A stretch of 64,000 nucleotides of DNA, from the NCBI GenBank assembly GCA_031270325.1, contig JAISXW010000011.1, positions 1 to 64,000 of the forward strand, read 5' to 3'. The notes below the pieces were generated by a model, which was not told the DNA's origin, did not search any database, and was given only the letters and a program-made list of their open reading frames with translations. Positions 47,466 to 57,854 of the stretch are shown here, in pieces; the first letter of the stretch is position 1; every line of letters starts with the position of its first letter. This DNA comes from Streptococcaceae bacterium (GTDB taxonomy: Bacteria > Bacillota > Bacilli > Lactobacillales > Streptococcaceae). The translations under genes and the position numbers were made by a program.

Positions 47466-47902
47466 TAATCTATTATCCTATCTTCATTCTCATCATCATC
47501 TGCCGAACTCATGACCTCAATAACTAGCCGATGAGGCAGACAGACAATTGTTTGACCAGTTTTACTAATAAAACCTTTTCTGACGCAAATCTGGTCAGGG
47601 CAATTGGCGTAGACAATCGCGATGCGACCATCACGGACTTCGATGAGATTGATATCACCGTCTTCTTCTGTATATGTATATTTTTGATTTTTAGTCAGAT
47701 CAAACGTTTTGATGACTTTGCTATTCACACGTAACTGCGCTGTGCTACCGTGGTGTTGGGTACCCTTAAATAAAAAGAAGGGTGTAAAGCTCGCCAGCAT
47801 TAAGATCAGGATAAGGGCAAAGTCCAACGGTTTCATTTGTAACGTTTTGACCTGATTGACCTGACTGATGAGGCGTTTAAAAAGACCGATGATTGTTTTC
47901 AT
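47462..47902 (-). CDS. NusG domain II-containing membrane-anchored protein
   Basis: A 146-aa protein with one N-terminal span (residues about 27-45) and an external NusG-II-like domain ending CPDQICVRKGFISKTGQTIV then CLPHRLVIEV. The two cysteines are typical of this family (EetA-related in electron-transfer loci). The ORF track starts at 47908; ATG 47902 lies 6 nt after TAAAAT, so the mRNA is predicted to be leaderless and to head the operon down to rsmG. Confidence 0.82.
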   Translation of the reverse strand: MKTIIGLFKRLISQVNQVKTLQMKPLDFALILILMLASFTPFFLFKGTQHHGSTAQLRVNSKVIKTFDLTKNQKYTYTEEDGDINLIEVRDGRIAIVYANCPDQICVRKGFISKTGQTIVCLPHRLVIEVMSSADDDENEDRIIDY

Positions 47903-47908
47903 TACCAT

Positions 47909-47917
47909 ATTTTAGCA
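47909..47917 (-). promoter_or_regulatory. Extended -10 box of the quinone-locus operon
   Basis: On the minus strand TGCTAAAAT ends 6 nt before ATG 47902, with no Shine-Dalgarno sequence between. Confidence 0.5.
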
Positions 47918-47936
47918 CGTTTTAGGCATTTTTGCT

Positions 47937-48016
47937 CAAAAAAATGAGCCCCTTGTTGCTCATAGAACCGCTCTCCCTGAGACAATCAAAAAAGCGTTCT
48001 GGTCAACAGAACGCTT
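47937..48016 (-). terminator. Two terminators downstream of galU
   Basis: On the minus strand AAGCGTTCTG/CAGAACGCTT followed by TTTTTT (47986-48016), then ATGAGC/GCTCAT with seven T (47937-47966). Confidence 0.8.
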
Positions 48017-48020
48017 GGCT

Positions 48021-48935
48021 TTATTTTTGAGCTGCTTCAGCTTTTTCGAGTGCTTTACCTTTTTTGATGATGTAATCATGCAAGGCTTGTTTGATTTGAG
48101 GATGGGTTAGCCCATATTCGATGGTTGTTTCAACAAAGCCAAACTTGTCACCGACATCAAAACGTTTTCCTTTGAACTCACGGGCAAAGACACGCTGTGT
48201 TTTGTTCAGAGTTTCAATGGCATCGGTCAGTTGGATTTCATTGCCAGCGCCTGGTTTTTGAACTTCTAAAATTTCAAAGATTTCAGGTGTCAAGAGATAA
48301 CGGCCGATGATGGCTAAATCACTTGGGGCATCGGCAACAGCTGGCTTTTCAACGAAGTTGGCAACATTGTAGAGGCCTTTTTCGACTTCGCCTTCAGGTG
48401 CGATGACACCGTATTTGTCAACCTCTTGGTGAGGAACTGCCATGACAGCAATTGTTGAGGCATGTGTTTTTTCGTAGTCATTGATCAGTTGCTGCGTTAA
48501 TGGTACTTCTGACTCCATCAAATCATCGCCTAGCATGACGACAAATGGTTCGTCACCAACAAAGGCTTTGGCTTGTAAGACAGCGTGTCCCAAACCTTTA
48601 GGGTGACTTTGTCTGATGAAGTGTAAGTTGATATCGGTTGTTTCTTCAACGAGTTTTAAGAGGTCGCTTTTCCCTTTTTCTTTGAGGGACATTTCGAGTT
48701 CGATATTTGAGTCGAAATGATCTTCAATCGGACGTTTGGCTTTACCAGTGACGATGAGGATATCTTCAATCCCAGATCTAAGCGCCTCTTCAACGATAAA
48801 TTGAATGGTGGGTTTATCTACAATTGGCAACATTTCTTTGGCAATTGCTTTGGTTGCGGGCAAGAAGCGTGTCCCAAGCCCTGCGGCCGGGATAATGGCT
48901 TTGCGAACTTTTTTGTCGTGGTTATCGTTTATCAT
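48021..48935 (-). CDS. galU: UTP-glucose-1-phosphate uridylyltransferase
   Basis: A 304-aa enzyme making UDP-glucose, for cell-wall glycans and galactose use. The nucleotide-binding signature [20 protein letters not shown] is at about 15-34, and [20 protein letters not shown] is near 190. It starts 1 nt after gpsA ends, forming a gpsA-galU operon as in other lactococci. Confidence 0.95.
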   Translation of the reverse strand: MINDNHDKKVRKAIIPAAGLGTRFLPATKAIAKEMLPIVDKPTIQFIVEEALRSGIEDILIVTGKAKRPIEDHFDSNIELEMSLKEKGKSDLLKLVEETTDINLHFIRQSHPKGLGHAVLQAKAFVGDEPFVVMLGDDLMESEVPLTQQLINDYEKTHASTIAVMAVPHQEVDKYGVIAPEGEVEKGLYNVANFVEKPAVADAPSDLAIIGRYLLTPEIFEILEVQKPGAGNEIQLTDAIETLNKTQRVFAREFKGKRFDVGDKFGFVETTIEYGLTHPQIKQALHDYIIKKGKALEKAEAAQK

Positions 48936-48936
48936 C

Positions 48937-49974
48937 TTAATTCAATCCTTTTATTTCTACTATATATTCATTTTCAGGGCGACCTTCGCGACGCATGAGC
49001 TTCACAATGCTATCCCGAATCTCTGCACCTTCGTAAATCACTTTGTAAATCGTTTCAACGATTGGCATTTCAACATTGAGCAGCCCTGCTAATTCATAAG
49101 CAACTTTTGTGGTCGAGACACCTTCAATGACCATGCCCATATTGGCTTCGATGTCAGCCAATTTCTCGCCATGCCCTAAAGCATCACCGGCTCGCCAGTT
49201 TCGCGAGTGAACCGAAGTACCTGTTACAATCAAATCGCCAACTCCCGAGAGACCAATGTAGGTCAGGGGGTTAGCGCCCATTGCGACACCCAACCGAGTG
49301 ATTTCGGCTAGACCACGGGTGATGATGGCTGCTTTGGCATTGTCTCCAAAACCAAGTCCGTGTAAGGCGCCCGCACCGACTGCGATTACATTTTTTAAGG
49401 CGGCTGCAGTTTCTACACCAATCACATCATCATTGGTGTAAAGGCGGAAGTAGTCGTTGCTAAAGAGTTCTTGCACATATTTGGCAGCCTCAAGATTTTG
49501 AGAGGCGGCAGTGATCAGAGTCAAGTCTCGTACAATTGCTTCTTCGGCATGAGAAGGACCAGAGACAACGACGATATCAGAGCGAAGCTCGGCTGGAATT
49601 TCTTCTTCCAAAATCGTTGAAATACGTTTGTGTGTGCCTTGCTCTAGTCCTTTTGAGGCATGCATGACGACAACTTTATGATCGAGTACCTGTGCGACCT
49701 GTTTGGCAACGAGTCGAGTCACGCTAGTCGGTACCACGAATAAAACAGCATCGACATCTGCAAGCGCTAGGGACAACTCTTCGTAGGCTTTGATCCCTTC
49801 GTCCAAAATGATGTCTTTAAAATAAAGCGTATTGGTGTGCTTGTCGTTGATTTCAGAAATCTGTCTGGCATCATTGCCCCAAATTCTGACCTGATGATGA
49901 TTATCATTGAGCACCTGTGATAAGGCAGTCCCCCAAGAACCTGGCCCTAGGACTGCAATCTTTTTTTGAGTCAT
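48937..49974 (-). CDS. gpsA: Glycerol-3-phosphate dehydrogenase (NAD(P)+)
   Basis: A 345-aa enzyme reducing dihydroxyacetone phosphate to sn-glycerol 3-phosphate for phospholipids and teichoic acid. The dinucleotide loop is [14 protein letters not shown] and the catalytic lysine region is [18 protein letters not shown] near 185. GGAGG precedes the ATG. It diverges from the XpaC gene. Confidence 0.95.
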   Translation of the reverse strand: MTQKKIAVLGPGSWGTALSQVLNDNHHQVRIWGNDARQISEINDKHTNTLYFKDIILDEGIKAYEELSLALADVDAVLFVVPTSVTRLVAKQVAQVLDHKVVVMHASKGLEQGTHKRISTILEEEIPAELRSDIVVVSGPSHAEEAIVRDLTLITAASQNLEAAKYVQELFSNDYFRLYTNDDVIGVETAAALKNVIAVGAGALHGLGFGDNAKAAIITRGLAEITRLGVAMGANPLTYIGLSGVGDLIVTGTSVHSRNWRAGDALGHGEKLADIEANMGMVIEGVSTTKVAYELAGLLNVEMPIVETIYKVIYEGAEIRDSIVKLMRREGRPENEYIVEIKGLN

Positions 49975-50067
49975 ATTACCTCCAACTATTGTTTGTTAAC
50001 AGTTTATCATATTTTCAGCTAAAAAACATAGTCAGATGGCTAATCGTAAAAGAAATTGTAATAAGTG

Positions 50068-50076
50068 TGATATAAT
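50068..50076 (+). promoter_or_regulatory. Extended -10 box of the XpaC-TelA operon
   Basis: TGATATAAT ends six bases before ATG 50083, predicting a leaderless mRNA. The six bases GGAACT offer no usable ribosome-binding site. Confidence 0.55.
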
Positions 50077-50082
50077 GGAACT

Positions 50083-50595
50083 ATGAAATTAATAATAATA
50101 TTGATGATAATAGTGGTGGGACTTGTTTTGTGGCTGATACATGATTACAAGAGACAGCAGAAACATCCAAAGTTACTCCGACAATATCGTGCGCAAGGTT
50201 TATCAGATCAGGACATTGCGGTTTTTCGTCAAACGATGAATGAGGCTAAAATACAGATTAAAAAGTGGGAAAATGTTGTTAAAACAGACGATACATTGCA
50301 ACTGATAGAGGGTGTGACTGGTGGGCTTAAAAGTGCTAAAAAGCTATTTCAATTGATTGTCAAAAATCCTCAGACCGCTTTAGGCAATCATGAGTTTCTT
50401 TACAAACAGTTGCCGACAATGGTTGAATTGATTGCAACTTATGAAGATTTAAGCAGTGTGGATAAATTGGATCAAAGTTTGCTCACGGAGAGCCAAGCGG
50501 TCATCAGGAATCTATCGGAAAAAATAGCAAAGCATTACGAACTAGAGTTGACTGATAATCTTGAAAAGATTAAAGATGAGGTGGAAAATGGCTAA
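50083..50595 (+). CDS. XpaC-family membrane-anchored protein
   Basis: A 170-aa protein with one N-terminal span (residues 2-20) and a long helical region (QYRAQGLSDQDIAVFRQTMN, then ENVVKTDDTLQLIEGVTGGL) like the XpaC (5-bromo-4-chloroindolyl phosphate hydrolysis) family. These genes are typically paired with telA, as here, and are tied to envelope or toxic-anion stress. It overlaps telA by 8 nt. Confidence 0.78.
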   Translation: MKLIIILMIIVVGLVLWLIHDYKRQQKHPKLLRQYRAQGLSDQDIAVFRQTMNEAKIQIKKWENVVKTDDTLQLIEGVTGGLKSAKKLFQLIVKNPQTALGNHEFLYKQLPTMVELIATYEDLSSVDKLDQSLLTESQAVIRNLSEKIAKHYELELTDNLEKIKDEVENG

Positions 50596-51730
50596 TGAAA
50601 TTTTAGATGAGTTGATGGCAGATGCGGTCTCAGTCACAGATGAGCACCCTTTGACTGAGACACCAGAAACAGTGATTGCAACACTCTCCGAAGAGGAATT
50701 GGAGAAGGCAAAGACATTATCGCTATCTCTTGATGAAAATAATTCACAATCCGTGATTGAATACGGTGCGGTCGCCCAAAAAAAGATTGGTGATTTTTCT
50801 CAATCTGTTTTAAATAAAGTACAAGCACAAGATTTGGGAGAAGTTGGAACAGCTTTGACTGATTTGATGTATCAATTACAAGAATCTAATCCTAATGACC
50901 TCGTAGCAGAAGATCCTGGTTTTTTCAAAAAAATGTTTGGCAAGGTTAAAAAGTCTATTTTTGAAATCACTCAAAAATATCAAAAACTCGGCGCGGGCAT
51001 TGATAAAATTTCAATCAAATTAACACATGAGTACAAAGGGTTGCTAGAGGATAATAAGACCTTAGAAACACTTTATGCTGAAAACCTAGATTATTTCCAC
51101 GCTCTAAATGTTTACATCGCTGGTGCAGAGTTAAAAATCAAGGAACTTGATGAGACGATCATCCCACAAGTGCGGATTGAATCTGAGCGTATCGCAGATA
51201 ATGCGATTGCCATTCAAAAAATTTCTGATTTGGAAAGTTACAAAAATCGTTTGGACAAACGGCAATATGATTTGAAGTTGGCGCGTCAAATTACGATTCA
51301 ACAAGCGCCACAGATCCGAATGATTCAAAATACCAATCAAGAATTGGCAGAAAAAATTCAGACATCTATCAATACAGCGATTCCACTTTGGAAAAATCAA
51401 GTGGCGATTGCCTTGACGCTTTTGAAACAAAAAGATGCCCTGACCAGTCAACGAATTGTGTCTAACACAACAAATGACTTGTTGACCAAAAACTCTGAGA
51501 TGCTCAAACAATCGTCTATTGAAGCAGCACGTGAAAATGAACGTGGTGTTGTCGATATTGAAACATTGAAAACAACGCAAGCTAACCTGATTGAAACGAT
51601 TCAAGAAACGATGGCGATTCAACGTGAGGGAGCGATTAAGCGTCGTCAAGGTGAGGTAGAGTTAGGACAACTCGAAGCCGAAATCAAGGCGAAATTACTG
51701 GAGTTATCAAATAAAGAGAAAAGCGAGTAG
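50588..51730 (+). CDS. telA: TelA-family toxic anion resistance protein
   Basis: A 380-aa, largely helical protein with the TelA pattern (GAVAQKKIGDFSQSVLNKVQ near 60; FKKMFGKVKKSIFEITQKYQ near 115; IPLWKNQVAIALTLLKQ near 270). The family is linked to tellurite resistance and, in Listeria, antibiotic tolerance; the mechanism is unknown. The ORF track begins 9 residues early; AGGTGG supports ATG 50588. Confidence 0.88.
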   Translation: MANEILDELMADAVSVTDEHPLTETPETVIATLSEEELEKAKTLSLSLDENNSQSVIEYGAVAQKKIGDFSQSVLNKVQAQDLGEVGTALTDLMYQLQESNPNDLVAEDPGFFKKMFGKVKKSIFEITQKYQKLGAGIDKISIKLTHEYKGLLEDNKTLETLYAENLDYFHALNVYIAGAELKIKELDETIIPQVRIESERIADNAIAIQKISDLESYKNRLDKRQYDLKLARQITIQQAPQIRMIQNTNQELAEKIQTSINTAIPLWKNQVAIALTLLKQKDALTSQRIVSNTTNDLLTKNSEMLKQSSIEAARENERGVVDIETLKTTQANLIETIQETMAIQREGAIKRRQGEVELGQLEAEIKAKLLELSNKEKSE

Positions 51731-51748
51731 CAGTTGCCTCGCTTTTTC
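51719..51748 (+). terminator. telA terminator
   Basis: AAAAGCGAG pairs with CTCGCTTTTT across a 10-nt loop. Confidence 0.8.
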
Positions 51749-51767
51749 TTATTGGGCTAGACCATTT

Positions 51768-51796
51768 TTGACAAATGGGGGATAAAGTAGTAAAAT
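51768..51796 (+). promoter_or_regulatory. nagA promoter
   Basis: Near-consensus: TTGACA (51768-51773), 17 bp, TAAAAT (51791-51796). No cre site is evident. Confidence 0.8.
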
Positions 51797-51838
51797 GAAG
51801 ATAACAACTAATATAGAAAGCGTGAGGAACTTGGCGAG

Positions 51839-52993
51839 ATGACAATTTATATCAAAGCGGATAAATTTTTTTATCCTTATGAAAGCAAACTTGGTGGCTA
51901 TCTGGAAATAACTGATGGAGGTAAGTTTGGTCATCATGTTGATCAGATACCTGAAAATGCAGAAGTCATTGATTATAGTGGTAAGGCTATCGCACCTGGA
52001 TTGGTGGACACGCATGTGCATGGTTTTGCAGGAGTTGATGTGATGGATAACGATAAAGACGGTATTGTGCATACGATGAGCGATGCGCTTTTATCGACTG
52101 GTGTGACATCATTTTTGCCAACGGCATTAACAGCAAGTTATGACCAACTACGTGATATTTGTGAGACGATTGGTCATCACTATACAGAGGCAAGCGGTGC
52201 TAAGATTCGAGGCATTTTCTTTGAGGGGCCTTATTTCACTGAAAAATACAAAGGGGCGCAAAATCCTGCTTATATGCGTAATCCTAGTTTTGAAGAATTT
52301 GAGGGTTGGCAAGCAGCAGCCAAAGGGATGTTATTAAAAATTGCTGTCGCTCCTGAACGCGATGGTGTTGAATCTTTTATTTCAAAAGTTGTGGCAACCG
52401 GAACTAAAGTAGCACTAGGACATTCTGATGCCACGTACGAAGAAGCTGTTCGAGCGGCAGAAGCCGGTGCTAACATTTGGGTACATGCTTATAATGGCAT
52501 GCGAGGCTTGACCCATCGAGAACTCGGGATGGTTGGTGCGATTTATGAAATTCCTCATACTTATGCCGAGTTAATCTGTGATGGGCATCATGTTCACCCT
52601 AAAGCGTGTGATATTTTGATGAAACAAAAAGGTCATGATCATGTTGCCCTGATTACAGATTGTATGCGGGCAGGTGGCGAACCTGATGGCAATTATACGC
52701 TAGGTGAATATGCAGTTATTGTTGAAAACGGGACTGCTCGACTTAAAGATGGTGGTAATCTGGCAGGTTCGATTTTAAAACTAAAAGACGGTTTGAAAAA
52801 TGTTGTTGAATGGGGCATTGCCTCACCTGAAGAAGCAGTTATGATGGCATCGCTGATTCCTGCCAAATCTGTGGGAATTGATGATCAATGTGGTCGGATT
52901 AAAGCAGGATTTGACGCTGATTTTATCGTTTTAGACCCTAACCTTGAACTCTCTGCGACATTCTTGAATGGCCAACTTGTTTATTCAGCTTAA
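51839..52993 (+). CDS. nagA: N-acetylglucosamine-6-phosphate deacetylase
   Basis: A 384-aa amidohydrolase that deacetylates GlcNAc 6-phosphate in amino-sugar catabolism and cell-wall recycling. Metal and active-site motifs are DTHVHGFAGVDVMD near 60, GHSDATYEEA near 198 and the catalytic aspartate in ITDCMRAGG near 277. It is monocistronic; nagB is not adjacent. Confidence 0.95.
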   Translation: MTIYIKADKFFYPYESKLGGYLEITDGGKFGHHVDQIPENAEVIDYSGKAIAPGLVDTHVHGFAGVDVMDNDKDGIVHTMSDALLSTGVTSFLPTALTASYDQLRDICETIGHHYTEASGAKIRGIFFEGPYFTEKYKGAQNPAYMRNPSFEEFEGWQAAAKGMLLKIAVAPERDGVESFISKVVATGTKVALGHSDATYEEAVRAAEAGANIWVHAYNGMRGLTHRELGMVGAIYEIPHTYAELICDGHHVHPKACDILMKQKGHDHVALITDCMRAGGEPDGNYTLGEYAVIVENGTARLKDGGNLAGSILKLKDGLKNVVEWGIASPEEAVMMASLIPAKSVGIDDQCGRIKAGFDADFIVLDPNLELSATFLNGQLVYSA

Positions 52994-53103
52994 GCTTAGC
53001 TAGCAAGATAAGGGCAAAGTTAAAAGTTGTAGTTTAATCACTTTCTTTGATTTCCAAAGTAAATGTTTTAGCGTTTTTTCTAATAGATAAAATGTCTATC
53101 TAA

Positions 53104-53160
53104 GGGAAAACGTTTTCTTGTTACTTACCGCTGACAAAATAAACTTAAACGTGGTATAAT
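53104..53160 (+). promoter_or_regulatory. pfkA promoter with upstream cre-like site
   Basis: GGAAAACGTTTTCT (about 53104-53118) resembles a cre site and lies upstream of CTGACA (53131-53136), 18 bp, TGGTATAAT (extended, TATAAT 53155-53160). CcpA bound at about -55 would activate, as is known for the las operon of L. lactis. The flanks lack the outer TG/CA of the best cre sites. Confidence 0.65.
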
Positions 53161-53171
53161 GATTAAGATAA

Positions 53172-54203
<1,032 letters not shown>

Positions 54204-54313
54204 TTTCTTTGAACAAATGTTATTTAGCTGCATCAGCAGTTTCAGGCACCTCGTCTTGAGATGTCGATAAATATTGGTGAAAACCATTTAATTATAGAAG
54301 GAGTTCTATCAAA

Positions 54314-55816
54314 ATGAACAAACGCGTAAAAATTGTTGCAACACTTGGACCAGCTGTTGAAATCCGTGGTGGTAAAAAATTCGGCGATGATGGCTATTGG
54401 GGTGAAAAACTTGATGTAGAAGCATCAGCACAGAAGATTGCTGCACTCATCAAAGAAGGCGCAAATGTTTTCCGTTTTAATTTCTCACATGGCGATCATG
54501 CTGAACAAGGGGATCGCATGAAAGTAGTGCGTCGTGCTGAAGAAATTGCTAACCAAAAAGTTGGTTTCTTGCTCGATACTAAAGGACCTGAAATCCGTAC
54601 GGAATTGTTCGAAGATGATGCTAAAGAATACGCTTATAAGACTGGCGATAAACTTCGCGTAGCAACTAAACAAGGTTTGAAATCTACTCATGATGTGATT
54701 GCCTTGAACGTTGCAGGTGGCCTTGATATTTTTGATAACGTTGAGATTGGTCAAACAATCCTGATTGATGATGGCAAACTTGGTTTGACACTTGCAGGTA
54801 AAGATGCAGCAAAACGTGAATTTGAAGTTGAAGTTCAAAATGATGGTGTGATTGCCAAACAAAAAGGTGTGAACATTCCTAACACTAAAATTCCTTTCCC
54901 AGCGCTTGCTGAACGTGACAATGCAGACATTCGCTTTGGTTTGGAACAAGGCTTGAACTTTATCGCTATTTCATTTGTACGCTCTGCTAAAGATGTTAAT
55001 GAAGTGCGTGCGATTCTTGAAGAAACTGGCAATACACACGTTCAACTTTTCCCTAAAATCGAAAACCAACAAGGTATCGACAATATTGATGAAATCATTG
55101 CAGCTTCCGAAGGGATTATGATTGCGCGTGGAGATATGGGGATTGAAGTACCGTTTGAAATGGTACCAGTTTACCAAAAACAAATTATCCAAAAAGTCAA
55201 TGCTGCTGGTAAAGCAGTCATTACAGCGACAAACATGCTTGAAACAATGACTGACAAACCACGTGCGACACGTTCAGAAATCTCTGATGTGTTCAATGCG
55301 GTGATTGACGGTACTGATGCGACAATGCTTTCTGGTGAGTCTGCTAACGGTAAATACCCAGTAGAATCAGTTCGGACAATGGCAACTGTTGATAAAAATG
55401 CCCAAGCACTTTTGAAAGAATATGGTCGTCTGTCTTCTTCTAAGTTTGACCGTTCAACTGTTACTGAAGTTGTGGCTTCTGCAGTTAAAGACGCAACGAA
55501 CTCTATGGACATCAAATTGATTGTTGCCTTGACTGAATCTGGATCAACTGCTCGTTTGATTTCTAAATACCGTCCTGAAGCTGATATTTTAGCCGTGACA
55601 TTTGATGAAAAAGTTGAAAAATCATTGATGATTAACTGGGGCGTGATTCCAGTATTGACTGAAAAACCTGCTTCAACTGATGACATGTTTGAAATTGCTG
55701 AAAAAGCAGCGATCGACTCTGGTCTTGTTGAATCTGGCGATAACATCATCATCGTTGCTGGTGTACCAGTTGGTTCTGGCCGTACCAATACGATGCGTGT
55801 TCGTACAGTTAAATAA
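54314..55816 (+). CDS. pyk: Pyruvate kinase
   Basis: A 500-aa pyruvate kinase: FRFNFSHGDH near 54, LLDTKGPEIRTEL near 92, the metal/PEP motif IMIARGDMGIEVP near 270 and a C-terminal regulatory domain ending PVGSGRTNTMRVRTVK. GAAGGAG precedes the ATG. In L. lactis ldh comes next in the las operon; here a terminator and lrgA follow. Confidence 0.97.
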   Translation: MNKRVKIVATLGPAVEIRGGKKFGDDGYWGEKLDVEASAQKIAALIKEGANVFRFNFSHGDHAEQGDRMKVVRRAEEIANQKVGFLLDTKGPEIRTELFEDDAKEYAYKTGDKLRVATKQGLKSTHDVIALNVAGGLDIFDNVEIGQTILIDDGKLGLTLAGKDAAKREFEVEVQNDGVIAKQKGVNIPNTKIPFPALAERDNADIRFGLEQGLNFIAISFVRSAKDVNEVRAILEETGNTHVQLFPKIENQQGIDNIDEIIAASEGIMIARGDMGIEVPFEMVPVYQKQIIQKVNAAGKAVITATNMLETMTDKPRATRSEISDVFNAVIDGTDATMLSGESANGKYPVESVRTMATVDKNAQALLKEYGRLSSSKFDRSTVTEVVASAVKDATNSMDIKLIVALTESGSTARLISKYRPEADILAVTFDEKVEKSLMINWGVIPVLTEKPASTDDMFEIAEKAAIDSGLVESGDNIIIVAGVPVGSGRTNTMRVRTVK

Positions 55817-55830
55817 ATTAAGGTTAACCC

Positions 55831-55872
55831 AAAAGACTGATAGGAGTTCAAAGATTCTGTCAGTCTTTTTTT
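55831..55872 (+). terminator. pfkA-pyk terminator
   Basis: AAAAGACTGA pairs with TCAGTCTTTT, then more T. The following 190 bp contain a GCAACT/AGTTGC hairpin near 55951-55980 and the lrgA -10 TATAAT (56067-56072), with no further gene. Confidence 0.85.
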
Positions 55873-56103
55873 GCGGTTTGGGCTGATGACTCATTTCAGC
55901 TCGTGGCGTGGAGAAGTTTGACTCTCAACGGTTGTGGCAGGAGATAAAGAAAGGCAACTACCTTGTCAAAAGAGTTGCTGGCTTTTAAAGTAGTCTCTAT
56001 CTCGTGGTTGTTCATGCTTTTGTCGGATGATTGGCAACTCGCCCTATCATTTTCTTAAAAAAGCGTTATAATAAATAATGTTTAGAAAGGTCGCTTTGTT
56101 GAA

Positions 56104-56466
56104 ATGAAAATTTATTTTCAATTACTTTATATCCTCTTGTTTTCTCTTGCCGGAGAAATCTTGTCCACAGGATTCAACCTGCCCGTTCCGGGTTCGATTA
56201 TCGGGATGCTCTTACTTTTTCTTGCTCTCAAGTTTAAACTGATCAGACTACGTCAGATTTACGATGCTGGTCAGTTTATGATTGAAAATATGACCATTCT
56301 CTTTTTACCTGCGGGTGTTGGGATTATGAGTCATTGGGATGCGATTGCCAAGTATTGGTGGCAGATTATTTTGATTACAGTGCTCGCCCTTGTGGTCAAT
56401 CTGGCGGTGATCGCTTTCGTGACCCAGTTTGTCAAACAACGTTTTGAGGGGGAGTATAGAAAATGA
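56104..56466 (+). CDS. lrgA: LrgA/CidA-family holin-like protein
   Basis: A 120-aa, four-span membrane protein with the family signature LPVPGSIIGMLLLFLALKFK near residue 26 and LFLPAGVGIM near 67. It works with LrgB in control of murein hydrolase activity and, in some species, pyruvate or overflow-metabolite transport. Its place behind pyruvate kinase fits the latter, but that is inference. Ribosome-binding site GAAAGG is unusually far (about 13 nt). Confidence 0.88.
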   Translation: MKIYFQLLYILLFSLAGEILSTGFNLPVPGSIIGMLLLFLALKFKLIRLRQIYDAGQFMIENMTILFLPAGVGIMSHWDAIAKYWWQIILITVLALVVNLAVIAFVTQFVKQRFEGEYRK

Positions 56467-57158
56467 AAGAAGTTGTTTCAAATCCTTTATTTGGGATAAC
56501 GCTCTCAATTTTGGCATACTTTCTTGCCAGTCAAATTCATCGGAAATGGTCAAATCCCGCGACGACACCTCTCTTAATCGCTGTCCTGATGCTCATCGTC
56601 TTTTTGAAAGTGACAGGGATATCCTATCAGGATTACTATATCGGTGGGTCTTATTTGAATACTTTAATCGTACCATCGACCGTGGCGCTGGGGATACCCT
56701 TGTTCCAAGCGTTCAAGCTGATGAAGTTTCATGCTCGTAGCATTATCTCAGGTGTGGTGATTGGTGCGATTGTCAACACTGCCCTGACCGCCGTACTTGC
56801 CAGATTATTTGGTATGAATTTCTTCCTCGCTATCAGTCTTTTCCCCAAGTCTGTGACTACCGCCATGGCGATTGGCATTACCAGTAAAATGGGTGGTATG
56901 GCAACGATTACCCTAGTCGTTGTCGTAGCGACAGGGATTTTAACTTCAGTGATTGGACCGGTTATGCTAGAGTTGTTTGGGATTAAGGATCGTGTCGCTA
57001 AAGGTGTCGCACTTGGTGGGACAGGTCATGCCATTGGGACGGGTGCTGCTATGCAGCTCGGACAAATCGAGGGGGCAATGGCGGGTTTGTCGATTGGTGT
57101 GACTGGTATCGTCTATGTCATTGTCAGCCCAATGATTGCGGCCATTATCTTAAAATGA
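56463..57158 (+). CDS. lrgB: LrgB-family membrane protein
   Basis: A 231-aa partner of LrgA with about six spans and the conserved FPKSVTTAMAIGITSKMGG and GGTGHAIGTGAAMQLG. The start overlaps lrgA by 4 nt (ATGA). Confidence 0.9.
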   Translation: MKEVVSNPLFGITLSILAYFLASQIHRKWSNPATTPLLIAVLMLIVFLKVTGISYQDYYIGGSYLNTLIVPSTVALGIPLFQAFKLMKFHARSIISGVVIGAIVNTALTAVLARLFGMNFFLAISLFPKSVTTAMAIGITSKMGGMATITLVVVVATGILTSVIGPVMLELFGIKDRVAKGVALGGTGHAIGTGAAMQLGQIEGAMAGLSIGVTGIVYVIVSPMIAAIILK

Positions 57159-57186
57159 TGGCTGTCACTGTCATTGCGCCTTAAAT

Positions 57187-57223
57187 AAACGGTCGTTCGC
57201 AGTAGTTGAGCCGATCGTTTTTT
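57187..57223 (+). terminator. lrgAB terminator
   Basis: AAACGGTCG pairs with CGATCGTTT and is followed by T. Its right part belongs to the 32-bp direct repeat found again at 61240. Confidence 0.75.
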
Positions 57224-57230
57224 GTTTAGG
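57199..57230 (+). repeat. Direct repeat, left copy, bounding the ABC exporter island
   Basis: A 32-bp sequence beginning GCAGTAGTTGAGCCGAT and ending TTTGTTTAGG, identical at 30 of 32 positions to 61240-61271. Confidence 0.75.
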
Positions 57231-57249
57231 ATTTGGGAAGAAGTATTTA

Positions 57250-57412
57250 GGACTTCCGAAATCTTCAGGACAAACGCCTGAAGCATCAGGAGATGAAAGA
57301 TGCAGACATTGCTACACTAATGAATCTTGCGAAAAGTACCGTGCATTATCAAAAAGAAAATGCACTAGAAGAATTACGAAAATTCATGGAGGAACATACA
57401 GATGAAAAGTAA
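57250..57412 (+). pseudogene. C-terminal remnant of a sigma-70 region 4-like protein, Tn916 type
   Basis: The frame reads LQDKRLKHQEMKDADIATLM then NLAKSTVHYQKENALEELRK to a stop at 57412, preceded by an in-frame TAG. This looks like the helix-turn-helix tail of the small sigma-like regulators of Tn916-family conjugative elements. The N-terminal part is missing, so it is a remnant, although ATG 57293 could start a 39-aa peptide. Confidence 0.6.
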
Positions 57413-57545
57413 GCAGAACGTATTACCATTTCCAATCATTGTGTTAGCAACAGCACAAAATGCTAGAAAAATACGTTTGTCAACACGGGAAAATTGCATG
57501 ACACTCAACCTTTCTGTTTTGTATAGTATAGCTTATATTAATTGA
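57402..57545 (+). pseudogene. N-terminal remnant of a Tn916-type helix-turn-helix protein
   Basis: It overlaps the previous remnant, as the two intact genes do in Tn916-like elements. It starts MKSKQNVLPFPIIVLATAQN, which resembles the opening of the roughly 75-aa conjugative-element protein, then loses similarity and stops. No integrase or excisionase gene is near. Confidence 0.55.
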
Positions 57546-57854
57546 TACGACAGAGGCATGAAGCTTATTTTATTCCTTAGCGTTCCTTAAATCGACCTCT
57601 CATGCTCAAAATTTTTCCATACATTTGTCGTGATGAAAAGGAGAAAATGATCGATCTTTTAAAGAAAATTGATAAATTTAGGTTACCATTCGGTAACCCC
57701 AAATTTTTTAGAAAGCTTGATTTTTCAAGGAAGTTGGGCTAAAAAAGCAAAAAATAGGTTGACAGATGGTAACCTAATTAGGTAGATAAATAATTATCAG
57801 AACAGTATAATTAAATAGTTGAAGTCAAAAATGACTAAACTCAGGAGGAATATC
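57546..57854 (+). promoter_or_regulatory. ABC exporter promoter, operators and a possible 31-aa leader ORF
   Basis: The promoter is TTGACA (57759-57764), 18 bp, TAGATA (57783-57788). A perfect inverted repeat GGTTACC-ATTC-GGTAACC (57681-57698) lies upstream and another GGTAACC is inside the spacer, so a regulator probably binds both. A 31-aa ORF (57647-57742) with a good AAGGAG contains the first palindrome in its coding sequence (FRLPFGNPKFFRKLDFS); it may be a leader peptide or a broken regulator gene. Confidence 0.6.

Noticed and set aside
55910-55990. Another copy of the 112-bp element (GTTTGACTCTCAACGGTTGTGGC)
   Set aside because: The left 23 bases look similar, but the inner stem and right terminal repeat are absent.
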